Shown: positions 1-8,886, numbered from the stretch's first letter. The stretch is DNA of 13,984 nt from CAVTHW01 sp963734625 (GCA_963734625.1 CAVTHW010000021.1:1-13984), one strand, 5' to 3'. Made by a program: numbers and translations. Notes: generated from the letters alone by a model not told the origin.

Positions 1-112
1 GTGGCAATCCTTTGTTATCAACGGGTTGTTGGGTTCGTTTGGTATGGGGAGGGTGAGTTCCGCCCCAAGACCCGCCCCTTGCCCGTGCCGCTGCCTGCCG
101 GTTGAAGCAAAC

Positions 113-709
113 TCAGACGCCGAGTTTGCCGAACCTTCGAATGTGGCGCCGAATCAGACTCTCCCTGCATATCCCCTTGGCCTCCGGCCCACCCACATTC
201 TCATCAACGGGGGTGGCCACTTCCCGGTCATACTCTTTCGTTTCGCATGGTATGGCGCGACGCAGCAGAAGGAGGTTCTGGAGCGTTCGGTGGTAAATGA
301 GATGGAGCCGCGTCTCGTAACGGTGCAGCAGGGCCGCGGAAGGCTTGGCAGCGAGATTCGCGAACGCCGCGGCCATGCGGTCCAACTGGTCATCGGCGGT
401 CTGAGCGGTGACCTCATTGTCGAAAGTGCGGGTCTCGATGGCCCAGGCGCGGCGCAAACGCCAGTAGGCGGCGGCCATTTCCTGCACCATGCCCAGTTCC
501 ACACCGTCGGCGGGCGCCAATCGCGCCACATGCTGGTTGAAAAGAGCCTCCAAAGCTTCGGGCGATTCTCCTTGCATTAGGGTCGTGCGGGCAAGCAATC
601 CATGGGTGATGGCGTTCTGGGACGAGTGCCGCTTGCCCTCCGCCGTGACTGGTCCGCGAGAGCGGGCCCCGTTGGCCCGCGCCGAAAGAATGCGTCTGAG
701 TGACGACAT
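113..709 (-). CDS. Conserved hypothetical protein, 'RANGARSRGP...NAITHGLLA' family
   Basis: This is a 198-residue soluble protein with no signal peptide or membrane segment. The N-terminal part (about residues 10-45) is basic and has the pattern SARANGARSRGP, EGK, SSQNAITHGLLA. I recognise this as a family found in many copies in Acidobacteria and Planctomycetes, without a known function. The middle (about 70-160) is helical and rich in Ala, Arg and Glu. The ATG at 709 is supported by a GAGGT ribosome site six bases upstream. The gene stands alone, with a 220-bp gap to the operon on its right. The NA..HG pattern is loosely like the start of some phage small terminase or plasmid proteins, but that is too weak to name a role. 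The last 15 residues (…RRFGKLGV) do not look like the acidic, proline-rich tails I expect in this family, so the C-terminus may be frame-shifted (see findings). Confidence 0.75.
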   Translation of the reverse strand: MSSLRRILSARANGARSRGPVTAEGKRHSSQNAITHGLLARTTLMQGESPEALEALFNQHVARLAPADGVELGMVQEMAAAYWRLRRAWAIETRTFDNEVTAQTADDQLDRMAAAFANLAAKPSAALLHRYETRLHLIYHRTLQNLLLLRRAIPCETKEYDREVATPVDENVGGPEAKGICRESLIRRHIRRFGKLGV

Positions 710-929
710 GGTACCTCGATTTAAGAATAACTCACACGATGTAGGGAAACGGGGATAGTAGCTTCTTTTTCAACAACATAAGTGCTGTCACCATAAAAGC
801 GCAGAAACCCAGATTAGGCGGAGAGTTGGGGAACGCGTAGTAGGGTGGGATCGGCATGTGGGAATTGGTGAGTGGAGGAGCCCTTTTGGCACTGCGGGCT
901 GGCAGTCGTCCGGCACCAACAGGGTAGTC
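710..929. other. Intergenic gap between the 198-aa gene and the operon end
   Basis: This 220-bp stretch separates two minus-strand genes. The part next to the 198-residue gene (about 720-800) is clearly more AT-rich than its surroundings and is the likely promoter region for that gene, but I cannot fix -35 and -10 hexamers with confidence. The part next to the VWFA gene stop (about 800-929) shows no strong hairpin followed by a T run, so no intrinsic terminator for the long operon can be called here. The only small frames in it are chance ones. Confidence 0.4.
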
Positions 930-2942
930 CTACGGCACCAGCAGAATGGGTTTCTGCCAGAAGGCAACTCGCTCGCCGAGCCAATCGATCACGGTCACCT
1001 GGCATTCGTAGTCGCCGGATGGCAATGGTTGAAGCGGGATGCTGATCTGAATCGGCACGGTGTTCAATCTCCGATCCAATGCTTCACTGAACTCGATCGG
1101 TTTAGTTTCGAACACCTTAATCTGGTTGCGGAAGAAGCTGACAAACGCCACCAACGGGTGCGGCTGTGCGATGGCCTGCTGATACGCCTGCAAATACACC
1201 AACAGTTCCCGGCTCTTGCTGAACACCGGCGTCACGCTGGGAATCAGTTTTTGGCCGTCCTGAACCAGCGGATTGGCGCGCTGCGCTTTGTCCTTGCCCG
1301 CGGTGTAGAGCGCATCCCGCATGTCCACGCGCTGGCCGCTCAAGACCACCGAGCTCGTCGCGATGGTCTTCTCCACCTTGTTCAGATTGGGGATGACGAA
1401 CTCACCGATATACGTGCCGATGCGGCCGGTTTCGTTGTTTCGCGCCAGCACCTTGATCGAGTAGGCGCCGGGCAATAGCGTGAAGCCGGTATCGAAAAGG
1501 ATTGGGCGCTTCGACAGCTCGGCGACGGTCGAGTCACTCAACTTGATGTCCACTTTGTCGCGCATGTTCTGAACGGTTCTGCCGCTCTCGTCCTTGACCT
1601 CACCGATGAAGTCGACGACCGTGCGAACCGCGCCGCCGCTCTTCGCCCGCACCAGTTCGCTGCCTGGAATCTTCAGCATCACTGGCACGAAATACTCGGC
1701 CCGGTTAAGCTGGAAGTAGTTCACCTCCATGGCAATGGTGATGTCGGTGACGGGGTCGCCCAGCATCAGCGCCTCTTCGAGCTGGCGCTCCTTTTCGGCC
1801 GCGTTATACTTGGCGAACTCCTTGCCGCCGAAGTACCCCTGGCGATAGTCAAGCTTGGCCGAAGGATACTCCTTCAGCGAGACAACAATGCGACGGAACT
1901 TGCCGTCGAGCGCGGTGTTGGTGGTGTAGTAGCCGACCGAGTAGTAGCTCGCATAATCTTTCTGCGCCTGAACAATACCGCGCGAAAGATCGTTGTTGTT
2001 AAGCAGCGCCTTGCCCCCGGTGTCGGCGGCGAGCGCATAGAGCGCGTCCTGCGATGTCTCCCGCGCGGTAGTCAGTTGCATGACCGACGCGCCCGTGTAT
2101 ATGCCGATGCCGCCGGAGGAAGCCCTGCTGGCGTCGCCCATGGGCGCCTGGGCCTCCAACCCGCGCGCATCCACCGTGTAGATGGATACATTGGCGCGAA
2201 TGGCGGCGTTGGTCAGCGCGCGCATCTGCGCCAGGTTTCGCATGCCGTTGAATCCCGCACCAGCCGCAAAGTAGATCATCGACTTCTTCACGTTGATGCG
2301 GCCCAGCGCGCCTACCGCCGTTTGCAGCGCCGAGAGCTGGCGGTCCGTATTGAACACGTTGAACTCGCCATCGTCTTGCCCGAAAGCCGTAGCGGCATCG
2401 TCATTGCCTTCGTCCAGGGCAATGAGCGTATCCACGGCCTCCTTGAGCTTGTTCCGGTCGTCCGTGAAATCTTCCAGCAGGCGATAGGCGCCGGAATCGT
2501 ATCGCATGATGGCCACCAGATCGGCGGGCAACATCTGAGTATCGATGAATCGCCGGGCGGCGGTGCGCGAGCGATATTTCTCTGCGTTGCCCATGCGGTC
2601 GAAGTACAGCGCAAGCAGGCGACGGTTGCGGTAGCGCGCCTCAGCGGACTGAGCGGCAGCAACTTGCTGCTGGCCGGCAGCGGGTGGGGCACTTTCGGGC
2701 TCGGGCTCGTCGAGCTTCTGGAATTCGCAGAAGGCCACTGCTTGCGGCGCGCCGCTTTCCGTGATGGCGAAGTCCTGGGCGGTGAGCCCTTCGATGGGAT
2801 TGCCGTTCTTATCCCGAACGCTGACCATCTGCACCACCAACTGGCTGCTGGCAGTGAAGCGGACGATGCCGGCATCGTCAGTTGGCGTTTGCGCGGCAGC
2901 CAAAGCGGCGAGAGCAAGGCAAAGTGAAGCGCGCATTCGCAT
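930..2942 (-). CDS. VWFA-related exported protein, TIGR03436 type
   Basis: This 670-residue exported protein has a short signal peptide (residues 1-18, MRMRASLCLALAALAAAQ). A region at about 35-80 (VVQMVSVRDKNGNPIEGL followed by QDFAITESG) is the hallmark opening of the 'VWFA-related Acidobacterial domain' family. The VWFA-like core runs to about residue 330 and includes LLALYFDRMGN, a YFAAGAGF strand and ANVSIYTVDARG. The usual metal-binding DxSxS is replaced by DRMGN, so metal-dependent ligand binding as in integrins is doubtful. The C-terminal half is beta-rich and could be Ig-like, but I recognise no named domain. The start lies only three bases after the repaired stop of the receptor gene, and its GAGG ribosome site lies inside the end of that gene, so translation is probably coupled. 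A second ATG at 2936 is an alternative start. The likely location is the periplasm or cell surface. The function is unknown and probably involves protein or ligand binding. Confidence 0.9.
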   Translation of the reverse strand: MRMRASLCLALAALAAAQTPTDDAGIVRFTASSQLVVQMVSVRDKNGNPIEGLTAQDFAITESGAPQAVAFCEFQKLDEPEPESAPPAAGQQQVAAAQSAEARYRNRRLLALYFDRMGNAEKYRSRTAARRFIDTQMLPADLVAIMRYDSGAYRLLEDFTDDRNKLKEAVDTLIALDEGNDDAATAFGQDDGEFNVFNTDRQLSALQTAVGALGRINVKKSMIYFAAGAGFNGMRNLAQMRALTNAAIRANVSIYTVDARGLEAQAPMGDASRASSGGIGIYTGASVMQLTTARETSQDALYALAADTGGKALLNNNDLSRGIVQAQKDYASYYSVGYYTTNTALDGKFRRIVVSLKEYPSAKLDYRQGYFGGKEFAKYNAAEKERQLEEALMLGDPVTDITIAMEVNYFQLNRAEYFVPVMLKIPGSELVRAKSGGAVRTVVDFIGEVKDESGRTVQNMRDKVDIKLSDSTVAELSKRPILFDTGFTLLPGAYSIKVLARNNETGRIGTYIGEFVIPNLNKVEKTIATSSVVLSGQRVDMRDALYTAGKDKAQRANPLVQDGQKLIPSVTPVFSKSRELLVYLQAYQQAIAQPHPLVAFVSFFRNQIKVFETKPIEFSEALDRRLNTVPIQISIPLQPLPSGDYECQVTVIDWLGERVAFWQKPILLVP

Positions 2943-2945
2943 GGC

Positions 2946-5941
2946 TTAGAACCTCACCCGCAAGCTGGTCTGCACGCTTCGCATAGCATTGGCCGAGGCA
3001 GGAAGACCAAAAAGCGTGCTGCCGAAAGTGGTGTCCCACTTGGAAAACGTGACGTGATTCAGAAGGTTCTGGCATCCAAGCGGAGGTCGAAACTGAAGCG
3101 GTCCGTAAGCCGGAACGTCCGTGCCAGGGAGGCGTCCAGAGAAAGCTGTGAGGGGCCGGTTATCGAGTTCCGGCCGGCGTTGCCCCAGCTTCCAGCGCTG
3201 GGCGCGGCGTAGGCGGCAGGATTTAGGCGCAAACCGGCCGGCGCGTCGTAGAGCAGCGCACCGGTATAGTCCGGCCGCAAGCTCCCGGAAAAGCCGGTAC
3301 CCGCCACGGCCCGCGGGTAGATAGGAGTCAGGGGCAAGCCGCTGCCCGCTGTCATGCGGCTCGTCAGGGTCCATTCCCTGACAACGCGGCCGCGCCAACC
3401 GCCGAGGAAGGCGCCTCCCCCCACGCCTACACCGGTGCTGTACTGAAACTGCACGTCCAGCACGTGCCGCTGATCGAAATTCGAGAGACCGCGTTCGGCC
3501 CGCAGGTCGAGCCAGTTCTGCGCCACTTGACCGCTGGCCGTTCCGCCACCCAGGCTGGCTGCGTTGTCGATGGACTTGGCCCAGGTGTATTGTGCGGTGA
3601 CCGCGAGCCCGCCGCGGAGTCTCCGCCGGAAGCGAAATTGGCCGGCGTGCCGTATCGAATTGCCGCCCGAAGTCAGATATACGAACCCGGAGGGACAAGA
3701 AGGGCAGGGGTTCTCCGCGCCCGCCGGATACGTGTTCGGGTAAAACGCCTGGAGTGCGCGAGTTCCCTTTATGCCCAGATAGCTGGCCGCCATCGTCAAG
3801 TCAAACGGTAAATCGCGCTGCAGCGTGAGTTCCCAGTTCTGTGCATAGCCGCCGCGGAACGCCGGGTCGACGGCGAAGCTGGTCGAGGCGGCGCTGCCGG
3901 ACGCCTGAAATCCGTTGGCCAGTGTATACAGGTTGGACCCGCTGTTGGACACGCTGATGCTTCTCGAAAGCGGCCACTGCTGCGCCATCCGCATCGCGAT
4001 CTGCTGATAGCTGGAAGTGTCAACGTACACGCCGTAGCCGGCGCGAATCAACAGCGAGGACGCCGCAAAAGGACGCCACGACACTCCCACGCGCGGTTGC
4101 GGCAAAAACTTGCGGGAGCCGAGCAACGAATCGGGATAACGGGTTCCGCTGAGCGATCCCACGGGATTGGACGCCACCACGGGCGCCGCGGTGGAGAATG
4201 CGGAAACGAAATCCAGGTTGACCAGGCGGTCGTAGCGTTCCACCACCGGAGTGTCATATTCCCAGCGCAGGCCGGTGTTCAAGGTGAGACCGGAGGAAAC
4301 CCACCAGTCATCGCCGATATAGGCGTACATCGCCGCCGACCGGAAGTACTTGTCGGCGTTACCGGTGGCGATCGAGATCGTGTCAGGAATGCCGAGCAGG
4401 AAACTGGCGAAATCGTAACCGGTGACGGCGCCCGTGAAGCCGAAAGTTCCGCGCGGGTTCTCTTGGGAGAATAAATTGTATTGCCTGCGGTCGTAGCCGG
4501 CGCCCGCTTTCAAGTTGTGCTCGCGGAGACCAGTCACCTGAAGGGCGTAGGTCACGCCGGCAGTCTGGGTCCGGATCAATGAAGAGTTGGCATCCGATAG
4601 CGCGGTGATCCCGCTCGAAAAGGAGAGCGAGGGCGGTCCCCAGTTTTCCGCCTCCTGATTGTTTCCCGTGATTCCGGCATTTCCCGAAATGTTCTCGCGG
4701 TTGGCGAAGTATGGAATCGTGCGCGAAGTGGAGCGGCTGAACTTTACCCCGAGTGTACCGAGCGCTCCTAAGGAGTACCGACGATTCCACGTGACGGAAG
4801 CGTCGAGGTTCCGCATCCGGCTCTTGTCCAGAAACCCGAAAATGCTCGGATGATCCGCGCGCGTGCTTTGCATCGTGAACGAAGCGGAGATGCTGCCCAA
4901 ACGGCCCGCAGAATTCGTTCCCCTGAGCGCAACGGCGTCCGAATGAATCGAACTGACCAGCGGGACCTGGTAGTTGTATCCCGAAGCCGTCTGGAAGCTG
5001 GGAAGGGGGTAGAGCAAGAGCAGGTGTTTCGCCTGATCGCTGATGAGAGCGGCCGGGATGATGTTGCCGTCGAACGGCAGGCCGGTGGTCGGATCGGTGA
5101 TCGTGATTGCCCGCCCCAGCGAGTCACGAAGGCCTGAGAAATCCCCAGCGCGCTGGTTGAGGTCCGGCACGACCGCGTCCGCCGTTTGCGCACTGCGATT
5201 GCGGGTCCAGGCATAGTTGAAGCTGAAGAAGTTGCCGTATCCCCCGCTGCGCCACAACCCTGGGATCTGCAACGGGCCTCCGAGCGTGACCGAGCCGTTG
5301 GTGCGACTGTAAGCGGGGCTGGCAACATCGCGGCCGGTGAGCGAATAGGAGCGTGCATTGAGCGCGGAGTTGTCCACCACAACCTGCACCGCCCCCGAGT
5401 AGCGGCTCCGTCTCCGGCGCGAGTTGCCGAAGGCGGCTGATTGCGCGAAAACGGAGTTGGCTCCGTTGTTGACGCTGCCGTTAATCAGCGCCCCCTCAAC
5501 GACGCCACTCTCCGCGTCCTGTGTCGTGACTTCGGCCGGATTCTCCGTGGGCGGCCGGATAGTGGCGAGAGTATTCGCCGAAAGGACTTCGGGAGCATCT
5601 CGTTCCGCCTGCACTTCCTCGCGGGGCAGCAGTTTGAGTTCCCATTCCACGGCGGGCGCTTCCGCCGAAACACTGACCTCGCGCTGCAACGGCTGGAAGC
5701 AAAGCATCTCAACCCGCATCGTCCAGGCGCCGTCCGGCAAATCGGGGAACGCGTACCGGCCCTGCGACCCGGTGACCGCGGCCAATCGCCGGTCGCCCTG
5801 TGTGGCGGTCACCGTGGCTCCGGGAACCGGAACGCCGCCGAAGCGTACGACGCCCGAGTGCTCCGAAGCCGGGAGCGCTCCAACCGCCAGCCAAGCGAGG
5901 GCGGCGTAAGGGATGAATTTGAGATTTCGCTTGCCTGCCAT
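2946..5941 (-). CDS. TonB-dependent receptor, Oar-like, with one-base frameshift near the C-terminus
   Basis: This is an outer-membrane beta-barrel protein of about 998 residues after repair. A signal peptide (about 1-25, cut after GALPA) is followed by a carboxypeptidase-regulatory-like beta-sandwich (about 28-105; VPVPGATVTA, GSQGRYAFPDLPDGAW). Then come a plug-like region (about 140-260, with GSVTLGGPLQIPG) and a long barrel with repeated aromatic strands such as NTGLRWEYD and QPRVGVSWRPF. As read, the frame stops at 3059 after LDARTF. In the next frame the sequence continues QNLLNHVTF and runs 41 residues to a typical barrel end, SLRVRF, stopping at 2946. One C is missing between Asp956 and Gln958 (GCCAG instead of GCCCAG; plus-strand 3071-3072). 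GGAGA lies nine bases before the ATG. The family exports or imports large substrates using TonB energy; the substrate here is unknown. The gene is fourth in the operon, 81 bp after the TIGR03435 gene. Confidence 0.9.
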
Positions 5942-6022
5942 GGCTCGTTGTCTCCGCTTTGTCCAGAGCTGTGACCCGCCAGGACCGGGCTTTTCGCGAG
6001 TCCAGCTTGAGGCCTGCTCGGA

Positions 6023-6949
6023 TTAGTTCTCGGAGGGTCTCTCCACGTGATCGATCACAATGACCTCAACCGGAGCCCGGTCCGACGTGAGCTTCAATCC
6101 GAGTTGTTCCTCTAGCGCCCTGAAGATCGACGGCTTTGTTGCGACGGCCGAAGCGGCTGGCCCATCAAGACCAGCGACGGCGTTCATTGCATCGTCACCG
6201 GAATATTCCATGTGGATATCGAACAGCCCCGTGAGCCCGGTCTTGTCGACCACAGGGCGACGTACGCGCCCGGGGAGTGCGAAGCCGGCAAAGTTGTACA
6301 TGCTCATCCCGTACCAGTCAGCGATAATATTCGGTCCGTCATTCCTGAAGCTCCCGCTTCCACATGGTTTTTGCGCGGACTCAAACAGCGCGCGCAGATT
6401 CCGCTGGTTTGGAGTAGATGCGCCCGGCGCCGGCAATGGCTGCGGGTTGTCCATATCGATCGGAGTACAACTGCCTTCCGCCGAACGCTTCAATCTAGGG
6501 TCGTTCCTCACGACGGTCAGTGCATAGACGGAGGTAACTTTAGCTTCCTTATGTACTCTAACGTTGAATCGTTCTTCGACGAGCGCTTGGAGCATTACGC
6601 TCGCCTTCTGCCAATAGGGCGTGGCGCGCTCGGCCTTCGCCGATATGTCGTACATGTCGGTATCCACCCATCTCGGCCCGCCCAAAACCTCAGGGCGTGG
6701 CCACCTCTGACGTGGGCCGTCCCAAGCGGCGTATGCCCCTTCGATGTACCACCGAAGCGGCCTACACTTCATAGCCCAGCTATTGGATGAGCTACTGCCA
6801 CCTCCGGCCCGGCTATCGCAGCCCTTGTTGAGCTTGATAGAAGCCACTTCAAACTCCGGCCGCTTCGCAGCCGATTGTGCGTAACTAGGCGGTTCATTGA
6901 GGATCCCGACCGTACTGAGCAGAGCAGCAAACAGAATCCAACGTGTCAT
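6023..6949 (-). CDS. TIGR03435 family exported protein
   Basis: This 308-residue protein belongs to the soil-bacterial TIGR03435 family, whose function is unknown. It has a signal peptide (about 1-24, ending PPSYA). The family signatures follow in order: FEVASIKLN at 33-41, ALVEERFNVRVHKEAK in the middle, PVVDKTGLTGLFDIHMEY near 230-250, and the terminal block GLKLTSDRAPVEVIVIDH…PSEN (284-308). Four cysteines (Cys44, Cys62, and one each in GSCTPID and KPCGSG) remain after export and could form two disulfides; this is inference. The ATG has a perfect AAGGAG ribosome site six bases upstream and follows the M56 stop by 12 bp, so the two are co-transcribed. From memory, this family is often found beside M56/BlaI pairs in Acidobacteria, which suggests it works with, or is controlled by, that signalling pair. 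Confidence 0.93.
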   Translation of the reverse strand: MTRWILFAALLSTVGILNEPPSYAQSAAKRPEFEVASIKLNKGCDSRAGGGSSSSNSWAMKCRPLRWYIEGAYAAWDGPRQRWPRPEVLGGPRWVDTDMYDISAKAERATPYWQKASVMLQALVEERFNVRVHKEAKVTSVYALTVVRNDPRLKRSAEGSCTPIDMDNPQPLPAPGASTPNQRNLRALFESAQKPCGSGSFRNDGPNIIADWYGMSMYNFAGFALPGRVRRPVVDKTGLTGLFDIHMEYSGDDAMNAVAGLDGPAASAVATKPSIFRALEEQLGLKLTSDRAPVEVIVIDHVERPSEN

Positions 6950-6961
6950 GTTGAACTCCTT

Positions 6962-8476
6962 TTACGTCATGGGCGGATTGTCATTGGGCAACCGGAAAGG
7001 CACTTCCACTTCGACAAGCGTTTCCAACTCCTGCGGCGGATAGACCCATTGCTTGACCGCATCGCACGCGGCGTTGATCAGCAACGGGTGGCCGTTGATG
7101 ACTTCGACTTGCTTCACGGTCCCGTCCATTGCTATCAGGACCCGCAGGCGAACCGTCCCCTGGAGTCGCGCTTGCGCTGCCAGCGGCAGGTAGGTGGGAT
7201 CCACGCGCTTGATGGGTTCGGGGCCGTGCTCGGTCAACGAGGCCATTTGTGCATCGGGGACATCCCCCGCGCGCCGTTGGTCTTCTCCCTTGACGAGGTT
7301 GTCGAGAATCGACCATGCATCAGCCGCGCGCCGTTGGTTTTCTCCCTTGGCGAGGTTGTCGAGAATCGACCATGAGCGGGCGGCGAATTTCTCCGGGTTT
7401 GCCGCCAGGGGCCGCTCTACCTGCGCCACCTCATCAGCCGAAAGCTTACCGGCCTTAACTAGCTCCGCAGGGCTGACCGGCGTCTGCGACTGCGCTGGCG
7501 CTGGCTGCGCCTGTTGTTGTGTCCGCGCCGGAGCTAGTTGCAGCGCAGCCAGCAGGAAAGCCGCTGCCAATGCGCCGGCCCCGATCGCCGCGCGTTGTCC
7601 CCCCACCAATCCGCGCGGAATCCATCGGGCTTCGTCCAGAATGCGCTCGATTCTCTCCCTCACCTCCGAAGGCCTTGTCATCGCCAGCGCCTCCCAATTC
7701 AGGCGGCCTTGTGTGGAGCGCACCGCAGCCGCGATCTCCAACAGCGTCTGCGCATAGGCTTCGCGCGCGCCGGTCGCAAGCAGCGCCGCATCGTCGCAAG
7801 CCTGTTCGGCGAGTACGGCCAGTCGCCGCTCCAGCCACCAAGCAATCGGGTTGAACCAGAAGACGCAGCGGTTCAGCGCGGCCAGCGCGGCAATCGCCCA
7901 ATCGGCCCGATGTATGTGTGCGCGCTCGTGAGCCAGCGCGGCTTCAAGCTTGCACGGCTCCCAGTCGCGCCATCCGGCGGGCAGCAAGATCTTCGGACGC
8001 AGCCAGCCCACCGTCATCGGCACGGCGATCCAATCCGACTCCAAAAACTCATCCGCTCTCCGGCTGGCGCGGACTAGCCGTCGGGTGAAAAGGTAACTGA
8101 AGCTGAGGCGTAGAAGGAGGATGACTGCAACGGCCGCGTATGCGCCGGTGACGAGTTGGAGCCAATCGAGGTGCGACGAGCCCTTCGACGGACTGTGGGG
8201 CGCGGGGGCCAACTGTTGAACGAATGTCCACTCGATCGGCCGGGAGGCCGGTCCCACTGCGAATGGCTGCACTGTCGCGGGAAGGACGCGCAAAGGCAAC
8301 GGAGGCAGAAGCGGGGTCAATGGCGCGGAAAGCAGCATTCCCGCGACTACGGCCGTCCAAACCGCGTGGCGCGCGGCTGCGCTCTCTACGCGAAAAATCC
8401 GCATTACGAGCCCGGCGGCCGCAGCCAAGCAAAGCGAACGCGCCGTGGAGCCTAGAAGGAGGGCGGCGGCGTCCAT
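6962..8476 (-). CDS. M56/BlaR1-type membrane metallopeptidase with C-terminal TonB-like domain
   Basis: This 504-residue membrane protein has membrane segments at about 10-28, 37-60, 108-130 and 295-315. A cytosolic zinc-protease region holds HERAH (183-187; HExxH) and a downstream EQACDDAALL, whose Glu224 is the likely third zinc ligand. In BlaR1/MecR1 this domain is activated by an outside signal and leads to loss of the partner repressor. BlaR1 has a penicillin-binding sensor outside the membrane. Here there is instead a Gln/Pro/Ala linker (316-335), two copies of a 19-residue WSILDNL unit (about 368-405) and a TonB C-terminal-like domain (about 424-496; LQGTVRLRVLIAMDGTVKQV, WVYPP, VEVPFRL). 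The start is placed at the ATG at 8476 because AAGGAG lies eight bases upstream and the repressor gene stops one base before it. An upstream in-frame ATG at 8656 would run through the repressor gene and is rejected. Confidence 0.92.
   Translation of the reverse strand: MDAAALLLGSTARSLCLAAAAGLVMRIFRVESAAARHAVWTAVVAGMLLSAPLTPLLPPLPLRVLPATVQPFAVGPASRPIEWTFVQQLAPAPHSPSKGSSHLDWLQLVTGAYAAVAVILLLRLSFSYLFTRRLVRASRRADEFLESDWIAVPMTVGWLRPKILLPAGWRDWEPCKLEAALAHERAHIHRADWAIAALAALNRCVFWFNPIAWWLERRLAVLAEQACDDAALLATGAREAYAQTLLEIAAAVRSTQGRLNWEALAMTRPSEVRERIERILDEARWIPRGLVGGQRAAIGAGALAAAFLLAALQLAPARTQQQAQPAPAQSQTPVSPAELVKAGKLSADEVAQVERPLAANPEKFAARSWSILDNLAKGENQRRAADAWSILDNLVKGEDQRRAGDVPDAQMASLTEHGPEPIKRVDPTYLPLAAQARLQGTVRLRVLIAMDGTVKQVEVINGHPLLINAACDAVKQWVYPPQELETLVEVEVPFRLPNDNPPMT
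7267..7374. repeat. 57-bp tandem duplication, two copies, inside the M56 gene
   Basis: Two 51-base blocks (7267-7317 and 7324-7374) lie 57 bp apart and match at 49 of 51 positions by eye, differing only at a C/T and an A/G. The period is exactly 19 codons, so the reading frame is kept, and it encodes WSILDNLAKGENQRRAAD followed by WSILDNLVKGEDQRRAGD. The near-identity points to a recent duplication. The repeat sits in the extracytoplasmic linker between the last membrane segment and the TonB-like domain. Confidence 0.9.
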
Positions 8477-8477
8477 C

Positions 8478-8864
8478 CTATTTCTCCTTCCCGCGCCGGT
8501 TGGCGATGAGGCGCACCAGGCGCTGTAATTCCTCCTCGTCAACGACTTGGTGGTCCACCATGCCCACGAGGAGAGTTTCGAAGGAGCCGCCGCAGAACCG
8601 GTCGATGACCTGGCGCACCGCCCGGGCGGCCACGCCAACGGGGGCCTCCGCACCACGGTAGATATACGTACGCCCTTCGACGCTGCGCAACACGTAGCCC
8701 TTTTCTTCCAAACGCTTGAGAACGGTGCGAGCGGTGGACTCTTTCATGGGATGCCGCCGAGCGAGCGCCGTACGCACATCATCCGCCGAGGCGGAACCGC
8801 GGCGCCAGACGACTTCCATGGCCAGGTGCTCCAGGGGGCTAAGAGGTTTTCTATCGCTAAACAT
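8478..8864 (-). CDS. BlaI/MecI/CopY-type transcriptional repressor
   Basis: This 128-residue protein has the usual length for the family. It has a winged helix-turn-helix at about 8-80 (LSPLEHLAMEVVW, then STARTVLKRLEEKGYV as the recognition helix region and TYIYRG as the wing). A short helical dimerisation tail follows (VIDRFCGGSFETLLVGMVD, then EEELQRLVRLI). These repressors bind TACA/TGTA-type operators as dimers and are inactivated after the partner M56 protease is triggered. The gene ends one base before the M56 gene. The ATG at 8864 is chosen because the family begins only a few residues before the LS(P)LE motif. A longer frame to 8999 adds 45 residues with no similarity and crosses the promoter. 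There is no Shine-Dalgarno sequence before the ATG, and the -10 element lies very close, so the message is probably leaderless or nearly so. Confidence 0.93.
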   Translation of the reverse strand: MFSDRKPLSPLEHLAMEVVWRRGSASADDVRTALARRHPMKESTARTVLKRLEEKGYVLRSVEGRTYIYRGAEAPVGVAARAVRQVIDRFCGGSFETLLVGMVDHQVVDEEELQRLVRLIANRRGKEK

Positions 8865-8886
8865 TGTAGCGTTATAAAATGTAGCG
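8855..8886. promoter_or_regulatory. Candidate BlaI-type operator
   Basis: On the minus strand the heptamer CGCTACA occurs at 8886-8880 and again at 8871-8865, 15 bases apart. The second copy is also half of an inverted repeat, CGCTA (8871-8867) with TAGCG (8859-8855), centred on the start codon. Operators of the BlaI/MecI family are built from TACA/TGTA boxes, and these boxes overlap the -10 region and the start codon. Binding there would block transcription of the repressor's own operon. The assignment is inferred from position and motif. Confidence 0.55.

Noticed and set aside
2076..2927. A 283-codon plus-strand frame opposite the VWFA gene.
   Set aside because: It is antisense to a clear TIGR03436 gene and its composition is that of a reverse-frame shadow.
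2946..3698. A separate 250-codon minus-strand gene overlapping the receptor.
   Set aside because: Only its last 41 codons read as protein, and they are the displaced C-terminus of the receptor; the rest is a shadow frame.
7267..7374. The direct repeat as a CRISPR array.
   Set aside because: There are only two units with a 57-bp period, a six-base spacer and an intact reading frame through both; it is a coding duplication.
8477..8656. A longer M56 protein starting at the ATG at 8656.
   Set aside because: The extra 60 residues are the out-of-frame reading of the repressor gene, and AAGGAG marks the start at 8476.
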